Positions 52,149 through 59,436 of a DNA stretch of 60,474 nt are shown piece after piece. The notes below the pieces were generated by a model that had not been told where the DNA came from, searched no databases, and saw only the letters and a program-made list of their open reading frames with translations. The stretch comes from a virus. Both the position numbers and the translations under genes were made by a program. The stretch covers positions 1 through 60,474 of IMG/VR virus record IMGVR_UViG_3300008267_000327, one strand, 5' to 3'. Every line of letters starts with the position of its first letter. Position 1 is the stretch's first letter.

Positions 52149-52945
52149 TGAATTGGTTCCAAAGAAATTTTAAAACATTAATCTATTGTTCCTTTTTGGT
52201 TCCAATACTTACGGTTGCAATCGTGTCAATATCTCACGTAACAAAATGGTATGGAATATCAAACCCTCTTAGTTGGGCAATTTACCTTTCAGTAGGTATT
52301 GAAATTGCTGCTTTGTCGGCACTTGCTGCAATATCTGCAAAGATGGGGAAAAAGGTTTATTTTCCATTTATCATCGTGACTTTAGTTCAGTTCATTGGAA
52401 ACATATTTTTCGCTTATCAATATATTGATGTCAACAGCGAATCATTTAAAGATTGGGTGGATATGGTGGACCCACTAGTGACCTATTTAGGTGTGGAGTC
52501 CGGTAATGTCATAGGACACAAAAGATTTCTAGCTTTGTTTGCAGGTGGAATGCTTCCACTTATTTCATTGTCGTTTTTACATATGTTAGTGAAATTTGAA
52601 GAAGAGGAAAAGAAAACTCCTAACATAGAACCAATTATTGACATCGATGCTTTAAGTATAGAAGCGGGAAAAAAAGAGGCGGAAATTGAAAAAGAAAAAT
52701 ATACACCAACCGATGAAGACCTAAAAAAATTAGAAGAAGTTTTGTTAAAATCATCTCAAGCACCAAAAAACGCTTCTGAAATGATATTGACAACTGAGGA
52801 AGATATTATCAAATCAATACCTCCGGATGATGAAATGTCTGATTGGGATATCACACTTATGGATGGTTTGGAAGACGAAAGTATCCAAGAAATACCTGAA
52901 CAAAAAGAGGAACCCATTAAAAAAACATTAGTTTACACAAAATGA
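52148..52945 (+). CDS. polytopic membrane protein with acidic cytoplasmic tail
   Basis: A 265-residue protein with four hydrophobic segments in the first 160 residues ('TLIYCSFLVPILTVAIVSI', 'WAIYLSVGIEIAALSALAA', 'VYFPFIIVTLVQFIGNIFF', 'FLALFAGGMLPLISLSFLH'). A long charged, Glu/Lys-rich C-terminal tail of about 100 residues follows. Lies between a membrane-anchored coiled-coil gene and an amidase gene, so a holin-like or lysis-regulating role is possible, although the size and long tail are unusual for a holin. Confidence 0.7.
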   Translation: MNWFQRNFKTLIYCSFLVPILTVAIVSISHVTKWYGISNPLSWAIYLSVGIEIAALSALAAISAKMGKKVYFPFIIVTLVQFIGNIFFAYQYIDVNSESFKDWVDMVDPLVTYLGVESGNVIGHKRFLALFAGGMLPLISLSFLHMLVKFEEEEKKTPNIEPIIDIDALSIEAGKKEAEIEKEKYTPTDEDLKKLEEVLLKSSQAPKNASEMILTTEEDIIKSIPPDDEMSDWDITLMDGLEDESIQEIPEQKEEPIKKTLVYTK

Positions 52946-52946
52946 A

Positions 52947-53555
52947 ATGGTTAATATCGAAGAATATAACAAATTTATAGGCGTTGGTAAAACCAAAGTA
53001 AAAAAACAAATTATTATTTGTCATACGTCAAGGGAGGTTGAGGAATACTTAACCTCCTTAAAATTTAGATACAATCAAAAATATGACAAAATACCTCATT
53101 ACGTTATAACCAAATCCGGAAAAATCTTACAACTACTTCCCAACCAAGAATACAGTAATTTTTTCTACGATGAAAGTATCAATAGAAATTCTGTAATAGT
53201 TTCTTTGGAAAATTTAGGTTGGTTAGAAAAGAAACCACTCACAAATCAATACATTAACTGGAAAGGAAATATTTATATTGACAAGCCTTATGAAAAAAAG
53301 TGGAGAGACTATTTTTTTTGGGAACCATATACCGATTTTCAATTTGAAAGTTTACTTAATTTAAGTTTAGAACTTTGTAGTAATTTGAAAATACAAAAAA
53401 AATGTACTGGTCACAACACAAAAATAAATGGAGTTAAAAATTTTGATGGAATTGTTTTCAGGAGTAATTATGACGAAAGATTTACTGACCTCAACCCATC
53501 CTTTAATTTTGAAAATTTTTTAAATAAAATACAATATGAGCAGATATCACGATGA
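52947..53555 (+). CDS. N-acetylmuramoyl-L-alanine amidase-like endolysin
   Basis: A 202-residue peptidoglycan amidase of the Amidase_2/PGRP fold that cleaves the amide bond between MurNAc and L-Ala for lysis. Seen: 'QIIICHTSRE' (H26), 'YDKIPHYVITKSGKILQLL' (the strand typical of the family), 'VIVSLENLGW' and 'CTGHNTKINGVKNFDGIV' (H156). The second cysteine/aspartate zinc ligand is expected in the 'NFDG' region. No signal peptide, so it needs a holin to reach the wall. It starts 1 nt after the preceding gene. Good agreement with amidase length (150-200 aa). Confidence 0.82.
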   Translation: MVNIEEYNKFIGVGKTKVKKQIIICHTSREVEEYLTSLKFRYNQKYDKIPHYVITKSGKILQLLPNQEYSNFFYDESINRNSVIVSLENLGWLEKKPLTNQYINWKGNIYIDKPYEKKWRDYFFWEPYTDFQFESLLNLSLELCSNLKIQKKCTGHNTKINGVKNFDGIVFRSNYDERFTDLNPSFNFENFLNKIQYEQISR

Positions 53556-54099
53556 TAGATACGATGAAATAAAATCCTTGATTAAGAAATCAAGATATAT
53601 TAACGAACAGAACGAAAGGATTAATATCGGAAAAAGTATCGAAGATAGAATTAAATCAGATACCGGTTATGAAACCGCCGAAGACCCTGAAGAAGAAGAA
53701 AAGAAAACCCCGGACGATAAAGTTCAAAAATATAAAATTGGTGGTGGAATTTTGGCACTACATGGTAAGCAAAGAGATAAATTACAAATCACTTCCGATG
53801 ATAAAAGTGCGTTCATGGAAACAATGGATGAATTTATCGAGGAGGTTTCCGATTTGGTTGACTTCAATGAGCTGAACGTTTATACAAATAACGTTGAATG
53901 GTCCGGTAAAATAATAGACCAAGACATGGATTTTATTTTCACTATAGGAGAAAGTAATGGGATTTATATAAATGGTGATGCCGTGAAAGTGGACCCTGAC
54001 TTTTTGGATATGATTAATAAACTTCAAAGGTTTTATGAAAAATTCAAATCAAAATGGTCAAAAATAATCGCACAAAGAAAAATAACTAAAGAAGAATGA
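53536..54099 (+). CDS. hypothetical acidic protein
   Basis: A 187-residue protein with a charged, disordered-looking N-terminus (residues 1-60 with 'AEDPEEEEKKTPDD') and a C-terminal globular part ('FMETMDEFIEEVSDLVDFNE', 'YINGDAVKVDPDFLDMINKL'). It overlaps the amidase by 20 nt and the next gene by 4 nt. Not recognised. Position in the lysis-like cluster is the only clue. Confidence 0.7.
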   Translation: MSRYHDDRYDEIKSLIKKSRYINEQNERINIGKSIEDRIKSDTGYETAEDPEEEEKKTPDDKVQKYKIGGGILALHGKQRDKLQITSDDKSAFMETMDEFIEEVSDLVDFNELNVYTNNVEWSGKIIDQDMDFIFTIGESNGIYINGDAVKVDPDFLDMINKLQRFYEKFKSKWSKIIAQRKITKEE

Positions 54100-54440
54100 A
54101 AAATTTATTAGAGACTTCTGTCAAAATATTTATTGTAATTGCAATATTGTATCTTGTCTTCAATTCTTTTTTTAACACTTCAATAGACCAAGAGTATAAA
54201 AAGTCTATTGATTCATTGAATACGAATATACAGATGCTTGAGAAAAAACAAGATAGTCTGAATCAGGATATCAAGAATTATCAAACTGAAATTACTAAGG
54301 TGGATAATACCATCCAAACAATAAAAAATCAAAAAACAATTGTTAAAGAATACTATCATGAAAAAATTATTTCTATTGACGGTTTTTCTCGTAGCGAAAT
54401 CGACACTTTTTTCACAAACCGTTACGGATACAACAACTAA
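54096..54440 (+). CDS. putative inner-membrane spanin-like protein
   Basis: A 114-residue protein with one N-terminal membrane helix ('VKIFIVIAILYLVFNSFF', residues 9-26) and a long periplasmic coiled coil ('DSLNTNIQMLEKKQDSLNQD', 'TKVDNTIQTIKNQKTIVK'). This is the i-spanin (Rz) layout. The 3' third is overlapped out of frame by the next gene, which begins 18 bases after position 54340, a layout like Rz/Rz1. It lies two genes after the amidase. The assignment is from architecture; spanins have little sequence conservation. Confidence 0.62.
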   Translation: MKNLLETSVKIFIVIAILYLVFNSFFNTSIDQEYKKSIDSLNTNIQMLEKKQDSLNQDIKNYQTEITKVDNTIQTIKNQKTIVKEYYHEKIISIDGFSRSEIDTFFTNRYGYNN

Positions 54441-54768
54441 GTGTTTTCCAATTCCTATGGTTAAACTAATAATGAAGGACCTTCTCAGTGGAGATGAGGC
54501 GAAAGAACAATTAAAACTTTCGGAACTACAACTTAAAGAGATGGAAAACAAAGTAAATTTGAAAGATAGTATAATTTACAAGATGAATGAGAAAGAGAAA
54601 ACTTACATGCAGTTGATTTTTGACGAAAGAAGTAAATACAGCATATTAGAAGACCATACCAAGAAGGTTGAAAATGGTTTAAAGATAGAAAAATTGAAAG
54701 GAAGGTTCAGTAGAAGTATTCTTGGTGGGGGAGTCGCAATATTAATTTTATTATTAATTTTAAAATAA
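54358..54768 (+). CDS. exported coiled-coil protein nested in spanin-like gene
   Basis: A 136-residue protein from ATG 54358 in another frame, sharing 83 nt with the preceding gene. It has a signal-peptide-like start 'MKKLFLLTVFLVAKSTLFSQ', a coiled-coil middle ('ELQLKEMENKVNLKDSIIYK'), and a C-terminal hydrophobic helix 'ILGGGVAILILLLILK'. The nested start recalls Rz1, but Rz1 is a small lipoprotein and this has no lipobox and a C-terminal anchor. It may be an outer-envelope partner in a non-canonical spanin pair. Its stop overlaps the next ATG by 1 nt. Confidence 0.6.
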   Translation: MKKLFLLTVFLVAKSTLFSQTVTDTTTKCFPIPMVKLIMKDLLSGDEAKEQLKLSELQLKEMENKVNLKDSIIYKMNEKEKTYMQLIFDERSKYSILEDHTKKVENGLKIEKLKGRFSRSILGGGVAILILLLILK

Positions 54769-55013
54769 TGGCACTAACTAATACAGAAAAAAAAGAAATT
54801 GAGACTATGATTCGTAAAGAAATTAAAAACTTTATGGATAGTTCGACTATTAAACAGTTCGAAGATAAATTTATGGAAAAAATTATCAAGGACATAAAAA
54901 GAGGTAAGTTAGAGGGAGAGGTGAAAGAGATAACATTAAAAATGTTCAGAGAATTCTATCAATTCATGTGGATGAATAGAAGTTATTGGGAACCAAGATT
55001 AAAAAATGCTTAA
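54768..55013 (+). CDS. hypothetical small helical protein
   Basis: An 81-residue, almost entirely helical, lysine/glutamate-rich protein ('KKEIETMIRKEIKNFMDSS', 'GKLEGEVKEITLKMFREFYQ') ending in 'MWMNRSYWEPRLKNA'. No recognised family. Translation coupled to both neighbours: TAATG overlap upstream and 1 nt before the next ATG. It precedes the lysine-rich virion-like genes and may be a small head or internal protein. Confidence 0.68.
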   Translation: MALTNTEKKEIETMIRKEIKNFMDSSTIKQFEDKFMEKIIKDIKRGKLEGEVKEITLKMFREFYQFMWMNRSYWEPRLKNA

Positions 55014-55014
55014 T

Positions 55015-55713
55015 ATGGAAAATTCAAAAGAGTTGTTTAGAAAAAAAATTTCAGATGCTTTTAATTCTTTACCAGAAATAAATACTAAAACTATGCTTGA
55101 TTCGGTAAAGTATCAAGGTATGGTTAAAGAAGACGGTGAAGTTGAAGAAAAATGGAGTGAAAAATATAAAAAAAGCATTGATTGTAATAACCCTAAGGGA
55201 TTTAGTCAAAAGGCTCATTGCCAAGGAAGAAAGAAGAAAAAAGAAACCAAAGAAGCGACTGGTTCAGGTTCTTCAGGAGGATATGAAGCACCTTTATTTG
55301 GTGAAGAAAAAGATACTGAAAAATTTGAAGCTCCTGTGGCTTTTGCCGATAGTGAATTTGTAAGGAGAAGTCACTCAGAAACCAAAAAAATTGAGGCGAC
55401 TGAAGCGACAGGTAGTGGTTCTGTAGGAGCATACTCAACACCCGCATTTTTAGCAAAATCAACAAGTAAAAAAAATTGGAGAGGCAAATCAAAAACACAA
55501 ATACCGGGAGGAACTTTTGTATCTGTAAAGAAAAAATGTAAAAAGTTCCCATACTGTAACCAAGGTGATATAAACGCTCTCAATATCTTCAAAGAAGAAT
55601 CAGTTCAAGAAGCGATAAAGACGGTCTCTGAAAAATTAAACCTCAGTGAAAATGTAATTAAAGCTATTTTGGATTATGAGTATGAAAAATTGGGTAAAGA
55701 AAGATATTTATAA
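55015..55713 (+). CDS. lysine-rich virion-type protein with repeated ATGSGS-G-Y motif
   Basis: A 232-residue protein from ATG 55015 (an ATG at 55006 is also possible). Seen: 'SIDCNNPKGFSQKAHCQGRK' near residues 52-71, a conserved basic Cys/His motif seen in virion-associated phage proteins; two copies of 'EATGSGSxGxY' near 87 and 137, each followed by a P-x-F/L phrase; and a C-terminal 'KKKCKKFPYCNQGDINALNI'. The basic parts suggest DNA or RNA contact inside the capsid. Function not established. The repeats look like binding tags for a capsid or scaffold partner, an inference. Confidence 0.65.
   Translation: MENSKELFRKKISDAFNSLPEINTKTMLDSVKYQGMVKEDGEVEEKWSEKYKKSIDCNNPKGFSQKAHCQGRKKKKETKEATGSGSSGGYEAPLFGEEKDTEKFEAPVAFADSEFVRRSHSETKKIEATEATGSGSVGAYSTPAFLAKSTSKKNWRGKSKTQIPGGTFVSVKKKCKKFPYCNQGDINALNIFKEESVQEAIKTVSEKLNLSENVIKAILDYEYEKLGKERYL
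55705..55712 (+). promoter_or_regulatory. TATTTATA promoter-like element, 16 nt before ATG
   Basis: TATTTATA overlaps the end of the preceding coding region and lies 16 nt before ATG 55729. It matches the late-type element of the structural genes. Confidence 0.4.
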
Positions 55714-55728
55714 TAAAATAATATTAAC

Positions 55729-57108
55729 ATGAAATTATCAGGAAAAAGTATAGACAAACTTGTTGAAAGTATTTTGAACGAGGAAATAAATAACAAAGTT
55801 TCTTTAGTAGTTGAGAAATTAAAAGGTAAACAACATAAATTAGATGTTGCGGCACCGAAAGGTAAATTAACTAAAGCGGATTTTGACAAATTAAGAGGTG
55901 CAAAGAAAAAAGAAGCCAAAGAAGGTAAGGGAATGTGTGAACAATGTGGTAGTGAGATGTCCGAAGGTGTATGTAATGAATGTGGAAGTGTTGGTGTTTT
56001 TGAAGGGGACGATATAGAAGTTGGAGAAGGAAATAAATTTTCCGGAGAATTAGAAAAAGCGAGAAAAGAAAATAAAAAAGAATTTACTGTTGATGGCAAA
56101 ACTTATCCTGTAAAAGAAGGTAAGGAAAAATGGATTCAAAAAACAGGGATGAAAAAAGGTGCACTACATAAAAAACTTGGAGTTCCTGAAGATGAGACAA
56201 TACCTGTTTCTAAATTAAAATCATTAAAAAAAGAATTACAAGGTAAATCTAAGGGTGATAAGAAACTTTCAGCGTCAGACCTGAAACTTCTTAAACAAGT
56301 CAATATGGCGTTAAATTTAAAAAGTTTAAAAGAAAGTAGTGTTTTAAACTTAACTGAAACAGAATTGGTTGACATGATTGAAAACATTGTTTTAGAACAA
56401 AAAACCAAAAAAGAGGAAGATATTAAAGTTTCAAAAGTGACAAACAAATTGAAGGATACAATAAGTAAAAAATATGTGCCAGGTTTGGCAAAAACACAAA
56501 AAAGTTTGGATGCAAGTAAAAAAGAAAATGATGATTATATTGCATCTGTTACCAAAAAAATGAAAGAATATTTAAAAAATGGTTCTGAAGAAACATATGA
56601 ATCTAATCCCGAAAAATTCCCACAAGGAAATGGACAAATGAAAAAAGGAGATGTTAAAGCATACTCTCCATCAGATGCTGTTGAAGAATACATTGAAGCG
56701 TTTTCTTATCCCGGTATGACAAACTTAGTGTATGACGAAATTAAACCTGAAGAAGAAAAAATAGAAATGTATCTAAAAGGTAATTCTAAAACAGGTAATG
56801 CTGAAGTTGATGAATCAGGAAAGGCGTTAGGTAATGTTGTTCCAAGTAAGACAGGGGAAAGATTCATGAAGAATTACAAAGACAATTTATACGGTGCAGA
56901 ACAAATGGGTGCTTCTTATAAGAGATATCCACAAGACACTATTGAAGTTGCTGGAGAAAAAAGAAAAGACGGAAAATTGAAAAATACAAGTAAGGCTCAA
57001 AAAGTTTTAAATAAAGTCGAAGAATCGGAAGAAAAGAAAGAAAAAATAATTTCCGAAGAGATGAATAAGATGAAAAATCTTATTTCTTACAATAAGAAAA
57101 CTCAATAA
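55729..57108 (+). CDS. lysine/glutamate-rich internal or scaffold-like protein with zinc-ribbon knuckles
   Basis: A 459-residue, highly charged and largely helical protein. Seen: an N-terminal helix 'KSIDKLVESILNEEINNKV', a zinc-binding pair 'CEQCGSEMSEGVCNECGS' near residue 70, a globular stretch 'WIQKTGMKKGALHKKLGVPE' near 137, and 'LNLTETELVDMIENIVLEQ' near 207. Composition (Lys, Glu, few aromatics) is like T4 internal or scaffold proteins. The I/L-x-E phrases such as 'NIVLEQ' resemble T4 prohead protease sites. Both points are analogy, not proof. Preceded by a TATTTATA element. No enzyme motif. Confidence 0.62.
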   Translation: MKLSGKSIDKLVESILNEEINNKVSLVVEKLKGKQHKLDVAAPKGKLTKADFDKLRGAKKKEAKEGKGMCEQCGSEMSEGVCNECGSVGVFEGDDIEVGEGNKFSGELEKARKENKKEFTVDGKTYPVKEGKEKWIQKTGMKKGALHKKLGVPEDETIPVSKLKSLKKELQGKSKGDKKLSASDLKLLKQVNMALNLKSLKESSVLNLTETELVDMIENIVLEQKTKKEEDIKVSKVTNKLKDTISKKYVPGLAKTQKSLDASKKENDDYIASVTKKMKEYLKNGSEETYESNPEKFPQGNGQMKKGDVKAYSPSDAVEEYIEAFSYPGMTNLVYDEIKPEEEKIEMYLKGNSKTGNAEVDESGKALGNVVPSKTGERFMKNYKDNLYGAEQMGASYKRYPQDTIEVAGEKRKDGKLKNTSKAQKVLNKVEESEEKKEKIISEEMNKMKNLISYNKKTQ

Positions 57109-57118
57109 AAATTCACAT

Positions 57119-57126
57119 TATTTATA
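57119..57126 (+). promoter_or_regulatory. TATTTATA promoter-like element before hairpin-embedded start
   Basis: TATTTATA lies 27 nt before ATG 57154 and just before a perfect hairpin that contains this ATG. Confidence 0.4.
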
Positions 57127-57136
57127 AATTGATTAT

Positions 57137-57168
57137 ATTCTCCATAGTAAACTATGGAGAATTTTTTT
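57137..57168 (+). terminator. 11-bp hairpin with U-tract that contains the next start codon
   Basis: A perfect 11-bp stem ATTCTCCATAG/CTATGGAGAAT with loop TAAA is followed by a T run (57162-57168). It looks like an intrinsic terminator for the upstream gene. The ATG of the next gene (57154-57156) lies in the 3' arm, so the same structure could block translation. Confidence 0.8.
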
Positions 57169-57612
57169 AATTGGATGTCACAACCCATTCCAAAGGATGA
57201 AGTAATAGTTTGGTTTAATATTCATAACATGAGTTATGAGAAAATTGAATTGTATGGTGATATTTTCAAATCACTGTATCAAATTATTAATAATACCTAC
57301 TTAGGTTCCGACAACTCAGAAACAAAAATATTTTTGAGTGATGAAGATAACCAAAACCATTTTGAATGGTGTTGGAAAACTATTTTGGATTTGTTCAAAA
57401 AAGAAAATATACATTTGAAACCGGATGGACAACTAAAAAACTATTTCAAATCCTTTTTTTCTGAAACTTTTTATGAGCCAAATCAAAAAAATATCAAATT
57501 GGCAATTCCCAATTTTCTAGATGATGTGTTTTGTTTAGACACTCCTTTTACGAAATCGGACTTAGATTTATTAACAGAAGTCTATAACTTATTAGAAAAA
57601 AATATGGAATAA
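57154..57612 (+). CDS. hypothetical protein starting inside a terminator-like hairpin
   Basis: A 152-residue protein. From ATG 57154 it starts 'MENFFNWMSQPIPKDEVIVW'; a second ATG at 57175 would avoid the hairpin. The rest is globular with 'YEKIELYGDIFKSLYQIINN' and 'HFEWCWKTILDLFKKENIH'. No family recognised. If 57154 is used, the ribosome must open an 11-bp stem, which may make expression depend on transcription or translation through the region. I prefer 57154 because the encoded residues look natural, but the choice is open. Confidence 0.7.
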   Translation: MENFFNWMSQPIPKDEVIVWFNIHNMSYEKIELYGDIFKSLYQIINNTYLGSDNSETKIFLSDEDNQNHFEWCWKTILDLFKKENIHLKPDGQLKNYFKSFFSETFYEPNQKNIKLAIPNFLDDVFCLDTPFTKSDLDLLTEVYNLLEKNME

Positions 57613-57670
57613 ATCCCTTTTCTATTTACACCAGCAATAAAAAAATTAAATTTTATTAAAATAAACAATT

Positions 57671-57853
57671 ATGGAAACATTAGAACAAATCAAAACTTTG
57701 GTAGAGTCATTAACCACTGACACAACCAAATTCTACGCAGGAAACAAAAGTGCGGGAACAAGAGCTAGAAAATCGGCTCAAGAACTAAAATCTTTGCTTC
57801 AACAATTAAGAGGTGAAATTTTGGAAAACAGAAAGACTACTGAAAATGCTTAA
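57671..57853 (+). CDS. histone H1-like DNA-binding protein (Hc1 family)
   Basis: A 60-residue protein matching the small Hc1-like histone H1 proteins of Bacteroidota: a first helix 'EQIKTLVESLTTDTTKFYAG', the conserved 'NKSAGTRARKSAQELKSLLQ' and a final helix 'LRGEILENRKTTE'. Cellular members are about 58-60 residues long, so it is full length. It should bind DNA and could condense or remodel the host or phage nucleoid. It probably derives from the host. It overlaps the next gene by 8 nt. A TATTTACA stretch 40 nt upstream is a weak promoter candidate. Confidence 0.85.
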   Translation: METLEQIKTLVESLTTDTTKFYAGNKSAGTRARKSAQELKSLLQQLRGEILENRKTTENA

Positions 57854-58034
57854 TTTGAATACTTTATTTTTTTTCATACTAGTCTTTACATCCTTAGTCT
57901 CTTTAAGGGGCTTTGGTAAAATTATAGGCTCCCTGTTAAGTGGAGAACCCTTAATCTTGGTATTCAGTAATAGGGAGCTTATATATTTTTCATTATCATT
58001 TAGCTACGTAATAACATATATTTTTAACAAATGA
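57846..58034 (+). CDS. very small membrane protein
   Basis: A 62-residue protein from ATG 57846, overlapping the histone-like gene's end. Two hydrophobic segments: 'LFFFILVFTSLVSLRGFG' and 'LIYFSLSFSYVITYIF'. No signal or motif. It overlaps the following gene by 4 nt (ATGA), so it is in an operon. Possibly a small envelope-acting protein; function unknown. Confidence 0.65.
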   Translation: MLNLNTLFFFILVFTSLVSLRGFGKIIGSLLSGEPLILVFSNRELIYFSLSFSYVITYIFNK

Positions 58035-58465
58035 GTTTTTATAAAGAAATACTACCATTCATTGATTTTATTCATTCAATAAGAAAACTTGAATCATATT
58101 TGAGTTTTGATATGAAATTCCCGGTTAAATGGAATTTACCTAAAAATCTTGGCGAAGAAGGACAATTAATTCCTTTCGAAGTTGGTGTTGATAATATGAA
58201 AGGATGGTCATTCGTTAGCAAAACTGATGAAAGTGAAATCAATTTAGTTTTAACAAAGATTTTAAAAATTATCAAGTATAATAAAGAAAGAGAAATCAAA
58301 GAAAGATTATTTAAAGATACTGTGGATAAATTGAAATCTACATTCGAAAAAACAGATTTAGATAAACTTCAAAAGTTATATTTTGATTTTGAATCAGATT
58401 ATGACGAAACATCTTTAGACGATGAGCAAAACGGACAGGAATCAACAAGCCTTAACGTGGCTTGA
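58031..58465 (+). CDS. hypothetical acidic protein
   Basis: A 144-residue protein with a mixed N-terminus ('EILPFIDFIHSIRKLESYL', 'NLGEEGQLIPFEVGVDNM') and a helical, acidic C-terminus. No family recognised. It is in an overlapping run of small genes: 4 nt with the membrane protein upstream and 44 nt with the next frame. Confidence 0.68.
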   Translation: MSFYKEILPFIDFIHSIRKLESYLSFDMKFPVKWNLPKNLGEEGQLIPFEVGVDNMKGWSFVSKTDESEINLVLTKILKIIKYNKEREIKERLFKDTVDKLKSTFEKTDLDKLQKLYFDFESDYDETSLDDEQNGQESTSLNVA

Positions 58466-58622
58466 GAAAGAAAAACAAAAGGATAATCTCGAAATTAAAT
58501 CAACTAAGGATAAACTCATAAAAGAAATTAAGGGTTTAAACAAAGAAGAGTTATTCAAAAAAGAACCTGAAAAAAAGACGACAATATGGCAGAAGATAAG
58601 ACAAATGATTTGGGGGAATTAG
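58422..58622 (+). CDS. small lysine-rich helical protein
   Basis: A 66-residue protein with a basic coiled-coil-like body ('ALTWLEKEKQKDNLEIKST', 'KDKLIKEIKGLNKEELFK') and an end 'TIWQKIRQMIWGN' that could be an amphipathic membrane-binding helix. Starts within the preceding gene (44 nt) and overlaps the next by 37 nt, a dense arrangement but each frame has good codon use. Function unknown. Confidence 0.6.
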   Translation: MSKTDRNQQALTWLEKEKQKDNLEIKSTKDKLIKEIKGLNKEELFKKEPEKKTTIWQKIRQMIWGN

Positions 58623-58816
58623 AAAAATTGGCATTGATTGCCGATTCGTTACAAACCTTATTCAAAGGAAGGTCATCTGTTGCTTTAGAGTTGAATAAAG
58701 AGGAATATATAAAAATGATTAACCATTTCAGGGAAATCGACAGACATCACAAACAATTCACAATTGATATCTCAGGAACTAATTTTCTTTTTATTTTGGA
58801 CGAGGATATGTTGTAA
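58586..58816 (+). CDS. small hypothetical protein
   Basis: A 76-residue protein from ATG 58586 with 'GELEKLALIADSLQTLFKGR' and 'EEYIKMINHFREIDRHHKQF', then 'FTIDISGTNFLFILDEDML'. It is mostly helical with a final beta strand. It converges with the minus-strand gene, overlapping by 26 nt at their 3' ends. No family recognised. Confidence 0.65.
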   Translation: MAEDKTNDLGELEKLALIADSLQTLFKGRSSVALELNKEEYIKMINHFREIDRHHKQFTIDISGTNFLFILDEDML

Positions 58817-59435
58817 ACTTTCTATATAATATCTTTTTGTCAATACCCGCCCTTCCCAAAACTTCAAATAAATATTTTTTCTGAGCTGACGAATAATCTT
58901 TAACGAATATACAATCAGTCCTTTTATTTTTAAAAAAATAGTCTGTCAAACAGTCTAAAAATCTTGTAGATTCATCCTCACTCTTCAAAGAAAATAAAAA
59001 TACTTTCTCATTCATTTGAATAATAATTTTATTATTCAAACTTGAAATCATTTTAACACCATCTCCTTTAATGTAATTCTTTATTAATTCAGAAGTTGTA
59101 ATTTTTTTATTCTTTTGAATGTCAAATATTTTTTCTTCTTTTTTGTAGGGTTGAATCTTCACTAAAGTCATATTATCATCCTCTAACTTTACCTTTATAT
59201 TTCTACCATATTCATCAGTCATATAAATTGGAAAAAGTTGTCTATCTGTTAGTTCAACCAGTCCAACTTCGTAATTACAATCCGCTCCATTCTCAACTTT
59301 TTTTTCGAAGATGACTTCTTCATTTATTTTAGTTATCTTTTTATAAAAAGAATCTGCTTTACCAAAGGTTATAAATTTCTTTATTATTCTTTTTTTGGTT
59401 TTATTTTTGAACAAAACAACAATATAGTTCTCCAT
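58791..59435 (-). CDS. hypothetical protein on reverse strand, divergent from dnaJ
   Basis: A 214-residue basic protein, one of only three reverse genes. It has alternating strand/helix sequence ('YIVVLFKNKTKKRIIKKFIT', 'IIIQMNEKVFLFSLKSEDE') and a basic C-terminus 'KKILYRKFTTYPRPK'. No recognised family. Its ATG (59433-59435) is one base from the dnaJ ATG on the other strand, so each gene's promoter must lie within the other's coding region. It converges with and slightly overlaps the gene at 58586. Confidence 0.78.
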   Translation of the reverse strand: MENYIVVLFKNKTKKRIIKKFITFGKADSFYKKITKINEEVIFEKKVENGADCNYEVGLVELTDRQLFPIYMTDEYGRNIKVKLEDDNMTLVKIQPYKKEEKIFDIQKNKKITTSELIKNYIKGDGVKMISSLNNKIIIQMNEKVFLFSLKSEDESTRFLDCLTDYFFKNKRTDCIFVKDYSSAQKKYLFEVLGRAGIDKKILYRKFTTYPRPK

Positions 59436-59436
59436 T

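Noticed and set aside
55202-55552. 116-codon minus-strand frame opposite the lysine-rich protein
   Set aside because: It is a Leu/Phe/Gln-rich antisense image of Lys/Glu-rich coding sequence.
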